Assembly (NCBI GenBank): GCA_032358165.1
Contig: JAALGY010000015.1
Span: forward strand, 3,224,001 to 3,288,000
Length of the DNA stretch: 64,000 nucleotides
Direction of reading: 5' to 3'
Source: Diplosphaera chodatii
Taxonomy: Eukaryota; Chlorophyta; Trebouxiophyceae; Prasiolales; Stichococcaceae
This document shows, one piece after another, positions 1-12,900 of this stretch (positions within the stretch are counted from its first letter, which is position 1; the number at the start of each line of letters is the position of its first letter). The position numbers and the translations under genes are program-made. The notes under the pieces are model-generated. The model did not search any database. It was not told where the DNA came from and was given only the letters and a program-made list of their open reading frames with translations.

Positions 1-724
1 AAGGCACTTGTGACTGCCAGCCGACATGCCTGTATGAAGCGTGCCCAAGTCATGTTATGTGACACAGAGTGTGCACGGCCATACCGCTGGCGGCGTCACA
101 CACCTGGGATCACAGAGGCAAGTGTGGCACGGCCGGGTACGCTGCGGCCTCACAGACTGTGCCGAGTTGTGCGGCAATCAAACCTGCGATTGACCGCTGT
201 CAGAATACACAGTGCGTCAGGGCATGCATGTGTGGGCAACTTCGATGGGAATGGAGCAGGTTTTTGCTCCGGCCCTCTGCATGGATGTGACTGTTCCCCA
301 ACATATGCTAACGAAGCAAGTGCTGCGAATTGATCAGTGAGGCCTGCACTGGCCTGCAGATTGCATCATTGCAAACAGCGGCAGCAGAGGACGCTGCAGG
401 TAGGTGCCAGAGCGACTGCTGCTCACAGTCGCAGTCGAGTGCATGTGCAGATCCTTTATTGACATTCCAATCTAGTGCACAACAGAGCTTGCAACTTCTC
501 GTGATCGACATGAACGCAGCCGCGGTGATCAGCTTCGTTTCGCAAATTTGATTTTGGAAGCATCCCTGTTTACTGCACTGCAGCGATCATACAGGCTGGC
601 TCTGATCCCGGTGCAGTACCGCCACAGAGCTGCATTTTTGGTGTCTTTCGCCAAAGCTGCATCGCGAGGAAGTGCAAAACAGCGTGGCAGTGTTCAGCGC
701 CGCCGCCGCCGCCGCCGCCGCGCC
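1..724. other. 5' flank of the GMP synthase gene, no gene seen
   Basis: No exon with recognisable protein similarity on either strand; the open frames here are short and have no plausible splice partners. The last 27 bases are a GCC trinucleotide run (about 698-722) directly before the GMP synthase ATG, so the stretch from about 570 is probably 5' UTR and promoter of that gene. Confidence 0.5.
698..722 (+). repeat. GCC trinucleotide repeat in the 5' UTR
   Basis: About eight uninterrupted GCC/CGC units ending just before the start codon at 725. As RNA it would be extremely GC-rich and could impede scanning; that effect is inference. Confidence 0.85.
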
Positions 725-3700
725 ATGGCGGCTCCCGCAGAGAGCAACCGGCATGCAGCGGGCGACACGGACGTGGAGGCGGGCCTGGCCAACGGCCACG
801 CCGGCAAGCGTGCCCGGCTGGCGCTCTTCCAGCAGCATGCAGTGGCGCTGGTGCTGGACTTTGGGTCCCAGTACACGCAGCTGATCGGGCGGCGGGTGCG
901 CGAGCTGGGCGTCTACTCCATGCTGAAGCCCGCCGACGCCACGCTGGTAAGGACATTGCTTCTAGGGCCTTTCCAGCATTTGATCAGAGGCCGCTTGCGG
1001 CTGGGTACTGCTGCATGCATGCTGGGCATCCATCATGCGTACCGCCCGCCGGCGCAGACCATCTGATGCGCTTGCGAGAGCGTCAGACCTGCGCAGGGTC
1101 ACAACTGGCAGAGCGCACGTGCTGTGTATCTGCAGGCGGAGATCAGGGAGGCGGACCCAAAGGTCATCATCCTCAGCGGCGGCCCCGAATCAGTCCACGT
1201 CCCTGACGCACCGCGGCTGCCCCAGGTGAACGAGAAGACGTAGAAACATCTGGCATCCTGTTTGCACGGCGCGGCTGCTGCTGCACGGACTCCCGAGGAG
1301 TTCTCCATGTAGCTAGTGTCAGCGCTGCGATTGCTACAGGGTCTTCTGGAGTATGTGGCCGAGAAGCGCATCCCGGTGCTGGGCATCTGCTACGGCATGC
1401 AGCTGCTGGTGCACAGCCTGGAGGGCGGGCGCGTGGAGGCGGGCGATGGGGAGTATGGGCCCATGCCCATCCAGTGAGCGCCTTGCAACATTTTGCCCGT
1501 CATCCATGCCCGAACGAGCCACATGTGGCTGCTGTTGCGGCTTGCCATAGCAGACAGCTGCAATGGTGCGTCAGATCCCCCAGCAGCGCCCGATCCATGC
1601 TGCTGCCACTTCACAGGCTGCTTGCACGTTTGCTGTGCGCGTCACTCCAGCTGTGGTTTGAATGTGGGGTGAGGACGTGTCAGCATGACCCGGTCTGCAT
1701 TGCGCAGGACAACAGCAGGCAGCGTGCTGTATGCGTACGGCGAGCCCAATGCGCGGGAGGACGTGTGGATGAGCCATGGTGACAGCGTGGTGGAGCTGCC
1801 GCCCGGCTTCTCAGTGGTCGCCAAAAGCGATCAGGTACGGCGTTGCTCCGCAGCAATGGTGCAACATCTGTACATCACACCTGGGGGCATGGATGCTATG
1901 ACAGGCAGTGCGCCTCCTTTTGCCGGTCGTCAGACTTGGGCAGTGGGCAGCTGTTGAACCAGCGACACATGAAGCTTGGTGAGATCAGTGTCAAATGTGT
2001 CGTTCAGGCCTCCGCAGCAGTGCCGTGCCGTCACTGCAGTGCGCCATTGGTGCATAGACATGTATGCATGCTGCTTGCCAGAAACCTCAGCAGTCTAACC
2101 TTGTCGTTGCAGGGGGCGATCGTGGGGGTGGAGGACCCGCAGCGCCGCTTCTTCGGGCTGCAGTACCATCCCGAGGTGCACCACACCAAGCGGGGCCGCG
2201 ACATGCTGCGCCACTTCCTGTTTGACGTGGCGGGAGTGCCGGCGGACTGGAAGATGGAGAACGTGCTGGAGGAGGAGATGGCGAAGATTGGCGACCTGGT
2301 GAGTTGACTGGTTGATGTTCGCTGTGATGAATTTTGGTACCTGCCGTGCAAACCATCTCCTTCACTGTCACATCGGTCCATGATAGCTCAAGAATTGGAG
2401 GCGCACTATCGGAGCAGTGCTAGACAGACTGTGGTCATTGATCACGTGGGTGCAGCTGCACAGTGTGCGGACTGCCTATAGCATGTGCACAAACAGGGTG
2501 TGTGATGCGGTACGGCTGACATGGCGGCCATTCTGCGTGGCTGCTTAGTTGAGCTCGTCCCCCGCACACACTGTATGTTCATGAAGGTTCTTAGCGCTGC
2601 AGCACCTGCTCTGCCACAGAACAACATGAAACGTTCAGCACGCTGGCCATGTTGACAAACGCTGGTACTGCACTCTGTCTTGTCAGGAACAACCTCAATA
2701 CTTGCAACTGTCACCTTCTGTCTGTCTGATGTGCCGCGCTTGAAATCTAGTATGGACATGATGCTGGGTTACATGCGGTACTGCACATGCAGCGTTGGTC
2801 AACAGAGCATATCAGTTTCGCCCGACGTCATGCCATGCTTGCTGTGGTGTACCCATTCATGTTTCTGCTACAGGTCGGCCCAGAGGAGCATGTCATCTGC
2901 GCACTCAGCGGCGGCGTTGATAGCACCGTCGCCGCGACACTCGTGCACAAGGTGCAGCTGGCAGCCCACCCAGCAGCACAGAAGATGCCGAGCCCTATGC
3001 AATGAGCAAGCATGCGGTGCCTGTCGTTGCCATTGACACCTGCGCCCTTCAGCAGCCTGCAAGGTGCAAAGATGCGCATGTGCTGGCGTGTCCAGCCGCA
3101 GCACAGCCGCAAGTGACTGCTGTCGAGCCTTGAACCCTAACCTAGCTCCACACCGCAGGTGCTGGGCGACCGATTGCACTGTGTGTTCGTGGACAACGGC
3201 CTCCTGCGGTACAAGGTGTGGTCCGCCCTAGGGCACCCTGAACTCTGACCGTCCAGTGATGCAGTTGACACCAGCAGCGCCCTCTGGCTGTGCAGCGGCG
3301 CTGCTGATGAAGCTGATGCCCGCACTCCTTGCGCCTGCCACAGCACACCAGGCTTTGTCACATTGTCGACCCTGAATTGCAATTTTTGAATTGCAGGAGG
3401 CGGAGCGCGTGATGAAGACGTTCAAGGACCACCTGCACCTGCCGGTCACAATGGTCGACGACACAGCCACCATGATGGCCATGCTGAAGGTGAACGGGCA
3501 AGATGTGCCTACTTTTCACTACACTTCTTCAGCCTGTGTCCACCAGTGCACCTGCAGGTCACAGTGCCATTGAAGCCAACAGCGGTGGATGTGCACCATG
3601 TGATCATCCGGATGCAGTGCGGCCGATGAGGTGGCGGCTGCGCCGCTGCCGACGCATCCAGAAGACACTGCTGTCATAGCTGGTGATTCGACTCAAGTGA

Positions 3701-5746
3701 CGGCTGCAGGGCATGGTGGACCCCGAGGCAAAGCGGAAGGCAATCGGCGCGGGCTTCATCCGCGTGTTCGACGAGTTTGCTCGCGGCTTGCAGCAGCAGC
3801 ATGGCGTCAAGCCGCGCTTCCTCGTCCAGGTACTTGTCTGTGCACCTTGCCGCCTCCTGAGGCTGCTGCAGTGCCATGTGTCTGACCAAGTCCAACAAGT
3901 GCAGCGTCAGTCTTCAAATGTGTTTACGGTTGAACAGCGCACTAGACACCTGCAGCTCCTGCTGCTGCGGTAGCATCAGCGTCATTGGGCCACAGTCCTG
4001 TACTCCTTGCTGGTTGCTGTATGACGGCGTAGAGCACATGTAACGGTGCGATGTGGCAATAACTCCGCAGGGGACCCTGTACCCGGATGTCATAGAGTCC
4101 TGCCCGCCGCCGGGCGCGGCCAAGGCGAAGGGCAAGTCGCACACCATCAAGAGCCACCACAACGTGGGCGGCCTGCCCAAGGACCTCCAGTTCTCGCTCA
4201 TCGAGCCGCTGCGGGAGCTGTTCAAGGTGGGCTTCAGCTTCAGGAACCACAGTACAGTGTGCTGCTGTGTACCCTCAGGTTAGCATCTGCTGTGCCGTCG
4301 GCCTGGTCGCCAGCAATGCGAGGGGTGCAAGGGGCTATGTGGCTCAGGAATCGATGGCCACAGCAGCGCGGCAGATGGCTTGGCAGCACCAGCAGCAGCG
4401 CTTGCAGCACATTTTGGCGTTGCTGCAGGGGGCCCAGGAAGAGGGGTGGCTGCCTCTGCTGCTGTCTTTCGTGCTGCTCAAGTATATGCAGTTCTCAAGC
4501 TTTTCACGACCCTGCAACCTACCTGGAGCATGGTGACATGACGTGCTGTCCAGATGCCTGACACCTGTGTATTACTACTTGGTTTTTTAAACTTCACTAA
4601 AGACAATTCATCTAGTGAATACTGAATTTGAAAATGGAGTTGGCTGGTCTGCAGGACGAGGTGCGGGCGCTGGGGCGGCTGCCGGCGATGGGCGTGCCGG
4701 AGTCCTTCGTGGCGCGGCACCCCTTCCCGGGCCCAGGCCTGGCGGTGCGCGTGCTGGGCGACGTGACCGCCGCCGACCACCTGGACGTGCTGCGCGAGGT
4801 GGGTCGCCACACTGTGCGTTCACCCCCCTGATTGAGAAAGGGAACGACCCGGCTTGAGCCCTGCAGGCCCGGCCTGTTTAGTCCAGTGGAGATGAGTTGC
4901 CATGGCTGGTAACCAGCTCGGCTTGCTGGGCATTGACCGGGACATACGGCTTCAAGCAGCTTCACCACAGCTGGCAGGCGCTGATCGCAGTGCATAGCTC
5001 TCGACTTGCAGGCACTACTTACCATCGCATCAGGCCGCACAGTGGAATGTGGAAGGCCTATGACCTTGCGCCTGGCGTGTGAGTCAAGATGACACTCTGT
5101 GTTTTTGGTCCTCAGGTGGACGAGATCTACATCGAGTTCATCAGGGAGCACGGCCTGTACGACAAGATCTGGCAGGCGTTTGCAGTCTTCCTGGACGTGC
5201 GATCTGTCGGAGTGCAGGTGACAGACTCACCACTTGCCGATGAGCATACTTTGCGGTGTGAGCTCCATTGCTGCAAGAGGACCCGGTTCCCACTTTCTCT
5301 GCCAGGTAATCGATGTTGGATGGGTGAAAACCTGTGTGTGTCACAGGGGGACCAGCGGACGCACTCGCACGTTGTGGCGCTGCGGGCGGTGACGTCATCA
5401 GACGGCATGACAGCAGATTGGTGAGCTCCAAGAAACCCAGCTTTCACAGCCTCATCTGGAGGTGCCAACTGCTGCTCATCTCGTACCTGACCAGCTGTGC
5501 TGAATACCTGCAGCTACGCTCGCTGCTGTCGAGCAATACATGTGCAACTGTTGCTCAAGCCAGCATGCCCTGCCTCTCACTGCCTAAGACCCATGCTGAC
5601 CGCTGGATGCTGCCCCCCTCAGGTACGAGTTCACAAACGCAGAGCTCCGGGAGGTGTCGGCGCGCATTTGCAATCGGGTGCCACGCGTCAACCGGGTGGT
5701 GTACGACATCACCTCCAAGCCGCCGGGCACCATCGAGTGGGAGTAG
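725..5746 (+). CDS. GMPS: GMP synthase (glutamine-hydrolysing), 14 exons
   Basis: Converts XMP to GMP using ATP and glutamine, the last step of de novo guanine nucleotide synthesis; probably cytosolic because no transit peptide is visible. Exons: 725-946, 1136-1225, 1340-1473, 1708-1834, 2113-2298, 2874-2951, 3159-3215, 3397-3489, 3710-3829, 4071-4226, 4655-4798, 5116-5217, 5347-5420, 5623-5746; they sum to 568 codons plus stop and every phase closes. The class I amidotransferase domain comes first: [13 protein letters not shown], the nucleophile motif GICYGMQ, and the QYHPEV His/Glu motif. The ATP pyrophosphatase P-loop [12 protein letters not shown] follows, then the dimerisation domain with [21 protein letters not shown] and the C-terminus ending GTIEWE. 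Length is normal for the eukaryotic form. The ATG at 725 is preceded by a GCC run and begins a 37-residue leader. Confidence 0.97.
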
Positions 5747-5779
5747 AGGAATCGAGTACTGTGGCGGCAGGGTTCACCG

Positions 5780-5829
5780 TGGCGTATGGCACCGCGTTCA
5801 AGCCGCCGGGCAGCGTCGAGTGGGAGTAG
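5780..5829 (+). pseudogene. duplicated last 50 bp of the GMP synthase coding sequence
   Basis: About 35 bases beyond the GMP synthase stop the sequence repeats the end of exon 14 (5697-5746), including the codons for KPPG, EWE and the TAG stop, with about ten substitutions. It lies in the 3' UTR and cannot be translated from the normal stop. It looks like a local tandem duplication of an exon end. Confidence 0.8.
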
Positions 5830-6959
5830 TTAAGCAGGGGCAGCACTGTGGCAGCACCTTCCCTGTTATGGCTCCTGTGGTCCCATTCAGCACATCAGGG
5901 ATTGGCGGGCAGCACTGCACCAGTTGGAGCCCACACCTGCCAAGAGGTTGGCAGGGCGGAGGGTGGGATAGCTGCCGGCGGCGGCGGCAGCAACACCAGC
6001 GGCACTGGCCAGCTGCACGGGGGAGAGGGGGAGTGGGGTAGGTGTAGCAGTCGGCAAGGGATGGCGGGGCACTCTGACAAAGCCAGCACACGCATCTGTC
6101 ATCAGCAGAGCGGTTGAGAAGAGACCTCTCCATACGCAAGGCATTATCCGCGAGCAGCGCTGTGATTCAGCAGCAACGAACGCCCTGTACAGTACGAGGA
6201 GCTTTGCAAAATGAGGAGAATCGTGTCTGAAGATTAGCAGGCACTTGCCAAGGTGTCAAGCTGCCGATGCAGTGGCTTGCATTTCACTGCAGGGGTAGGG
6301 TCCCGTGGCTGGCATGAGGCTTGGGTATGTTGCCGATGGTGTGCAGAGCTGCAGACTGTTCCTGCAGTTGCATGTCCAGGGGTCCCACTTGACCCGACCG
6401 TGAATGAGTGTCCTGTCCCTTGTCAAACGCTTCTGCTTTCAGCATCGTCAACGCTGTCTTGGTAGCTTGCGATGACCTGAAATTAGAAAGCACACCGCGC
6501 AACACCACATCTGCATGCAGGCCTGCTACGTTCGCGCGATCTGTGCCAAATGGTGTTTGCTGCCCCAACCTCGTCGGTTGCAGCTCGCCTGGCCACACGT
6601 CGCGGAAAAGGCTGTGCGCCGCTCGCTGTGGACACAAGTGCACTGCCGCGGCGGCCGTGGTGCCATCAGCAGCGCAAGCAGCGCTCAGCAAAGGCGGTTC
6701 GCCTGCATGTAGCTTTGCAACACCGTGCAACCGGCGTGCATAGCACCGCCGCAGTTCGCTACTCCATTGGCACCGGCAGCCGCGCGTGCTGCAGGCGTTT
6801 GTCGCGCTGCCTTGTGGCCGCAGCACCAGAGGCAGCAAACTTGTCAGATGACACCGTCGAAGTGTATGCAGAGGTGCGGCTGCTAGCATGTTGGTACCAT
6901 GTCACACAGTGTGACGCACAGCCCATCCACACCACAGAGCTCGCTGAGCAACAAGTCGC
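5830..6959. other. intergenic region between GMPS and the zinc-ribbon gene
   Basis: Contains open frames on both strands, the longest being 201 codons on the minus strand at 6284-6889, but none shows a motif, splice partner or low-complexity pattern like the real genes here. Probably the GMPS 3' UTR followed by the promoter of the next gene. Confidence 0.4.
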
Positions 6960-8559
6960 ATGCAGGGCCGGCTGGTGCCTGGTGACAAGCTCGCAGGCCG
7001 CACAGCAGCAGCAGCGGCACAGTCCCCAGCAACGCACACGCCGCCAGCCGCCGCCGCGCAGCAGGACCCCCCGCAGCCAGGCGCTGCACACGGCGGCACA
7101 AAGCGCTGCCAGCGGTGCGACAAGGCGTACCCGCTCCGCCTGTACCCGCGCAGGCTCTCGCAGCCAGACGGCCGAGCGCCGCTGTGCTTCGCCTGCACCT
7201 CGGAGGTGAAGGCCCAGCGGTGGACCCGCAAGCCCAGGTGATGGCAGATGCTTGCAGGGTGCCCGCTCGAGTGGCAGGCTGGGCTGCCGCGCTGCGCCGG
7301 AGCGCTGTGCCTCCTGCTAGCAGAGGCTTGCGGCGCCAGAGCCCGTGGCCAAACGTTCGACCAGGCAGATTCGCAGCCATGTCTAGCTTGTCAGGTTGCA
7401 TACAGGCTGCTTGGCGGCAGGCCAGGCTCTGGCTGGTGACCTGGAACCTGCCTGCGCGATGGTCTGATCGGCGTCGCCTGGCTTGCGCACCCTGTAGGGC
7501 AAGGGCATCGGCTGGTGGCTACCCCCCAACCAGCGAGCCGCAGGTGTGCAGCAAGTGCGGGCTGGAGCTGCCTGCCAGCTTCTTCAGCATCGAGCGCAGG
7601 AATTGTTCCGGTCTGCGCAGTTTCTGCAGGTTCGGGCACACCGAACATCCTTGCTTGTTCCAAGTGCACTGCCCCAGATGACACTGGTGCACCATGCTAC
7701 GTGCCAGCTGCAATCCTCACCCGCAACTGTGTTTCTGCATTAAGCAGTGACCTTGGAGCGTGTCAGACCAGCATCCGCCAGCCCAAGGCCTGTCACGGCT
7801 GTGAGGGTGTGACGCCTTAGCGTGTCACTTGCAGCTGGTTGCTATGCTGGCGGTGCTGCTGCAGGGCATGTCAAGCTGAGCGCGACTTTGGACGTAGGCA
7901 AGCCTCTAAGGCGACAGCAATAGTATTACCAGACGAGAAGACTTGTAGCAACTGTGGAGAGGTGTGTGTGTGTGTAGCCGAGTCTGTTGTCTTCAGCGTG
8001 TCAAGCGAGGCATCGCCTGCAGAAGTGCACATGCATGCAACTTCCTGCACCAAAGAACATTTCTGTTGGCGAACAGCTCACGACATCTCAGCGAAATGGC
8101 AAGGAGTGGCCCTCGCAATGCACCTTCTTGCCATCCCGCTGCAGGTCAAGGATGCCTCGCAGTTCAGACGCCAGTCAATAAACTCCGACGGACTTCAGAG
8201 CTACTGCCTCGACTGCGACAGAGCAAATCAGAATGCGTCTCGGCAGGGCAGGCGGGCACCCCCATTGTTGGCAGTTCCTCCGGAAAAGTGGTGCCCAGGG
8301 TGCAAAACGGTGGGTCAGCAAAACTCAGCGAGTCCTGCACTCGGTGGCTGCAGTGTCAAGAGGCTGTCCTTGTGCAACACTTGACCCGTGCTGTGTGATG
8401 ACGGAGCACATGTCGTGCATGCAGCATAAGCCCACTCGGGAGTTCCATGCACACCACGCAACAGCAGACGGCTGCCAGATCAGGTGCAACGCCTGTGCTG
8501 CGGCCAGGCAACGGGAACGCCATGCAGCCAAGCGACGGGAAGGCAAGACCCAGGCGTAG
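6960..8559 (+). CDS. protein with four tandem CxxC/CxxC zinc ribbons
   Basis: Function unknown. Exons 6960-7237, 7534-7629, 7865-7961, 8145-8309 and 8425-8559 sum to 256 codons plus stop with all phases closing. An Ala/Pro/Gln-rich leader of about 47 residues is followed by four repeats of about 40 residues. Each has CxxC, a run with an aromatic or Leu residue, a small DG/SG loop, a second CxxC and a basic tail: CQRC...CFAC, CSKC...CRAC, CSNC...CLDC, CPGC...CNAC. The third is the clearest, with NSDGLQSYCLDC. Repeat two is split by an intron inside the second CxxC block, repeats three and four just after the first CxxC. The last exon ends in a very basic Arg/Lys tail. This layout suits nucleic-acid or protein binding, but no catalytic domain is seen. 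The first exon might lie further upstream. Confidence 0.7.
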
Positions 8560-9690
8560 CAAGGGGCAGCGCCCTGGAGCACGACAAAGCTTCTCAGCCA
8601 GCATGCCCTGGGCCAGCGGCGCAGCCAGGCTGCGTGGGACCCCTGACGCCTGCAGCGGCAGCCTTGCTGACCGGGAGCAGCACAGCGGCGCCAGCATCTC
8701 ACGCAGTCCGCCCTGCTGCTGCACTGCGCGGTGGGCTGCCGTGCCGCCGGCGGTACCCTGGGCCTGCTCCGGCCGCAGCAGGTGCGCTCGATCGGCAGGG
8801 TCATGCATGCGATGCCTCGATGGAAGTGTCAGAGAATATGCTGGCGTCGCATCAAGACCGGCAGCTTTCACCCTCCGCTTCTTGAGGCTGCTTGCGCTGG
8901 GTGTGCTGCAGGGCATGGAGGTGTCCTGTGCGTGCGCAGGCTCTGCGCTCTGGAGGCTGACAGCGGGACAGGTGCAGCAGGCGGGTCGCCATCAGGAGGT
9001 TGCCGCCGGGCTTGCGGCCGAGGCGCACTGGCCCCTGCAGTCACTGGGGCGCATCAGGGGTGTGCAGGCCGGAGTGGTCAGCTGCTTTGCGCGTGCGGTG
9101 CGGCTGACGTCGCCGCTGGGTGTCCGGCTTGGCGGCTGGCTGCCATTGGTGCAAGGCAACGATGCGATGAGTCCGCCGCAGCAGCTGCCATGTGACGATG
9201 TCATGCAAGGCCTGTGGCACGAAGGTTGCCAGGGGCCCAGATGGCCGCGAGGCTGCTATAGACTGCAGCTTACATGAAGTGTCACCAAGTTGTTGCTACT
9301 GGTGTCTGGCGCCAATTGCAATAGACAGGTGGCAGCGGGGTGGCAGAACGCACTATTTCTATGGCGATTGTGCCATACGTGCTGTTGCATGTTCTGCAAA
9401 TCGGGGCCTGCATGTGTCAGCAGGAGGTTTTGACACAGGTTTGCTGCCAAGCAGCGCATGAAAGCGGCAGTTTCGGATGTCAACCTCCAATCAGCTGATC
9501 ATGAGCCCAGAAGTACAGCCCAGGCACGTGACACGATCTGACAGACATTGTACCCTGGGACCGAGCACAACATGCAGTCACTGTTTGCGCTAGGCACGCC
9601 GTCCACCGCACATACAGACTTTTGTCTTACCTAGGCCAGATCCCAGGCTTTGTCGTCTGCAGCCGTTGCAGCTGCACAGGCGCAAATGAG
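8560..9690. other. intergenic region, no gene supported
   Basis: Open frames occur (for example 8447-9277 plus strand, 276 codons) but they run through the last zinc-ribbon exon in another frame and show no family motif. Treated as 3' UTR and spacer. Confidence 0.4.
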
Positions 9691-9941
9691 GTAGACCACC
9701 GCCAGATTTGCCGCTGATACTTCAGGCCGTGTGCAGATGTTGATTCTCGTAGTAGCAGTGCTAGCCTCCGTCCTGCTCGGACGATCCCAGCCACCCGGCC
9801 AGCATGGTGTGCCGACAATGCTGCCCTGGGTGGTGAGACGGCAGTGATGCAACCCGGTGCACACAGCCTTGCGGCCACATCGCTCCAATTGGTGCATATG
9901 CGTCACACTGAGCCGTTGATTGCCTGCTGCTGATCTGCATT

Positions 9942-12900
9942 ATGTCATGTCATCCTTCGCAGGCCGTGAGTATCGCCTCATGCAGCGCAGTCGTCCGCAT
10001 CGTCAGTGCCGACCCCGGCACCTGCGCAGCATCCCCAACGCCCACTCTCCTAGATTACATACAGCAGAGCAACAAGAGGGAACATGAACCCGAGGTCAAA
10101 GCCTATCGCACGCTCACACTCAGGTACCACACACCGCGACAGCGCCAGCGAAACTTGAGCACCTTATCACAGGTTTACCCACCTGACAGCATTATTGTAT
10201 GTAATGCTTGATTTTGGCCACTGCCAGCTGCGAGAGTGCAAGTACAGTGTACTGACCGCTGCCATGTGCAGAGAGGACGACATCACATCTGACGCCAAAG
10301 CCGCTGGGCCCACGGCCGACTTCGAGGCCACCGCAGAGCAGGCGCAGAGCTACAGGGACATGCGCGCCTGGATCGCCAACGGCAGCGGCCTTGTGAGCGC
10401 AACCTCCTGATGCACGATGCACCACCAAAGCAGCTGCACACTACACATTAGGCATTGGCCGGATGCCCTTTCAGCTCACGTCTGGCGGCGCACTTTCGTG
10501 GCACTATGCGGGTACCTGCAATGTAATTGGCCAGGAGTTTCATGTTGAACGGCAGACATACATACGAGCATGCTGCACACGAGCATAAGCATCATAGCAG
10601 CATCATAGAAGCACCGATAGGATTGGCTTTGCCGCCACTGATACACACAGGAGCCTCTGGTGGCGGTGGGCAAGGTGTGCCGGGACGAGGGGGCGGGGCG
10701 GGTGTGCATGCGGGGAACCTACGCCACCCGGGACATCCAGGTATGCAGCCCATGCCCACCTTTAAATCAAGGTGGAGGCAGAGGTGCAGGTTCACATTTA
10801 GCTTGCAGGCCGCATCTGACTGTGGGCATGCCGAGGGTTTACGATGCCATGGCTCTCGCTGATGAGGTTGTGCTGGTTGTTATTGACTCATTGTCACCAG
10901 CTGCTGGGAAGGCTCATCAGAGAGGCGCTCATATGCAACACTAAGCTAACAATGGTGCGCTGGATGCGACATATGGCCACCCCAGGCACCTCCAGGAGCT
11001 GAGAAACTTAGGTGTTCTGTGCAGGCAGGGGAGCTCATTGTGCGCCTGCCGCCCAGCCACTACATTGTGCTGTCCGAGGTGACATACATGTTTGCATCTA
11101 AGGCTTACGTGCGGAAGCACTGCCACATAGTGCTCACATTGCTAGTGCTGCAGTCTGTGTGGGCCGTTGTTCAACTGTGCTAGGCTGCAGAGTCAGCCAA
11201 CTGCAACATGCACATCGTCACCGTACCAATCTGCCAGCTGTCCCTTGCGCAGCATCTGCCGATAGGAGAGGCGCTCCTGGCTCGAATCCACGGGGACCCC
11301 GACTTCAACGCCACCTTCCGGCACTGGCTGGCTGGCATACCGCGACGTGGCGAGATCTTTGGGCCGGAGGCGTGGTCGGAGCAGGAGATCAGGCTGCTGC
11401 AGGGTGGTGACCTGGTGACTTCCTTCAACATGCTGCTTGTGACACTGCGACTACCAGCAATTCCAGCGCTGATCTGCCGTGTCCCAACCTGCAGAAGCAG
11501 CGTGCATCTATGTGGCAATGGCAAGTTGAGCGCCATCTGCTGGGCAGCAGCAAGCGCTCTGCACTCCAAGGCGCCACTGTCAAGCCAATCGAATACGAGC
11601 TAGCCTGATCACTCTGGAGCCAGTTGGCAGACCGTGACATGCAGGAAGACCGGGCCAGGGCGGAGTACCACGCCGTGCGCTGGGAGTGGCGGCGGGCGAC
11701 ACGGGAGGGGGGCTCACCACTGCTGCAGCGCCTGGGGACCAGCCTCGCCGACTATGCGCACGCCAAGATGCTGGCGCGTCAATGCCTCTGGCCGTCTGAA
11801 CTCAGACACGAATAGTGCAGCGCATATGCACTCAATGATGGCAACGGCATCCAGACGAGTGTTTCTTGGAACATGGCCCGCTGCAGCCCTTGGCTGCTAA
11901 CAAGCATCGCCACAGGTGCCTTGCAGCACGTGAGCCATGTGTTGCACAGCCTGCGGCTGTCTGCGGCAGGTGCACACCCGGTACTGGGGCTTCAGGAACA
12001 AGACGGCGGGCGCCGACCCCGGCCAGCGCCTCAAGTGCCTGCTGCCGCTGCTGGACATGGCCAACCACGCAGAGGTGACTGCTTTGAATCGATCATAAGC
12101 TCGGGCATCTGCTGGTTCCTTATGCCAGGTGTCCCTCTCCAGGGCAATGGTCAATGGGCCGACATGGCATCAGTGTGCGTAGCACATAACTGATCTGCAT
12201 GAGTGCCCATGCATGCATCTGCCGCAGCCCGGGAATGCCTTTGTGACGTTGCGCAATGACAGCATGGCGGTGATGGTGGCCGAGACGCACATCAGGGCTG
12301 GCGAAGAGGTGGGCAGTGCTGCGAACAGTAGGGTTTTTGGCAGGAGCTGAAGCAAGATGGAGCATGAGTTTGCTTTGTTTCCTACATCCTTCCAGACAGC
12401 CTGTGCTCGCACACCTGGTGCTGCGTGACACAAGTGCAGCTGTGAATTGTTCGAATGGGGTTCCTTAGTGCAGCCTTCGTCGGTGCTGAGCAGTCAATTG
12501 CTGGCTGCTGAGGCAGGTGTCGCACACCTACCAGCCGGACAAGCTGCAGCGCCCCGACATGGCGCTGCTGAGCTGTGAGCTGACATCGCATAGCCTGAGA
12601 AAAACAGAACAGCATCTGCTAAACAGCCACACTACCGGCCCCTGACTTCTGCGAAGCTGATGCTTGCTGCCTGCCATGACAGTTCTCATGATGAAGACCA
12701 TGATGGATGCATGGCAGACAACAGCTCACTGCACTGGCCGGGTGCCCGTACCTGGCCCTGCACACCCTGCAGTGTGTGGGTGGCCACACTGTGGCTAAAC
12801 ATGCGGTGAGGCACTGGCAACCGGCCAGCGCAGAGGAAGCATGAGCGGGCGTCCATCAGGTCGCAGGGTGTCTGCCATTTACATATATGTGTGTGTATGG

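Noticed and set aside
6284..6889. 201-codon minus-strand open frame
   Set aside because: Cys/His/Arg-rich chance composition, no splice partners and no family signature.
8447..9277. 276-codon plus-strand open frame
   Set aside because: It overlaps the last zinc-ribbon exon in another frame, has no motif, and GC-rich sequence here gives many long chance frames.
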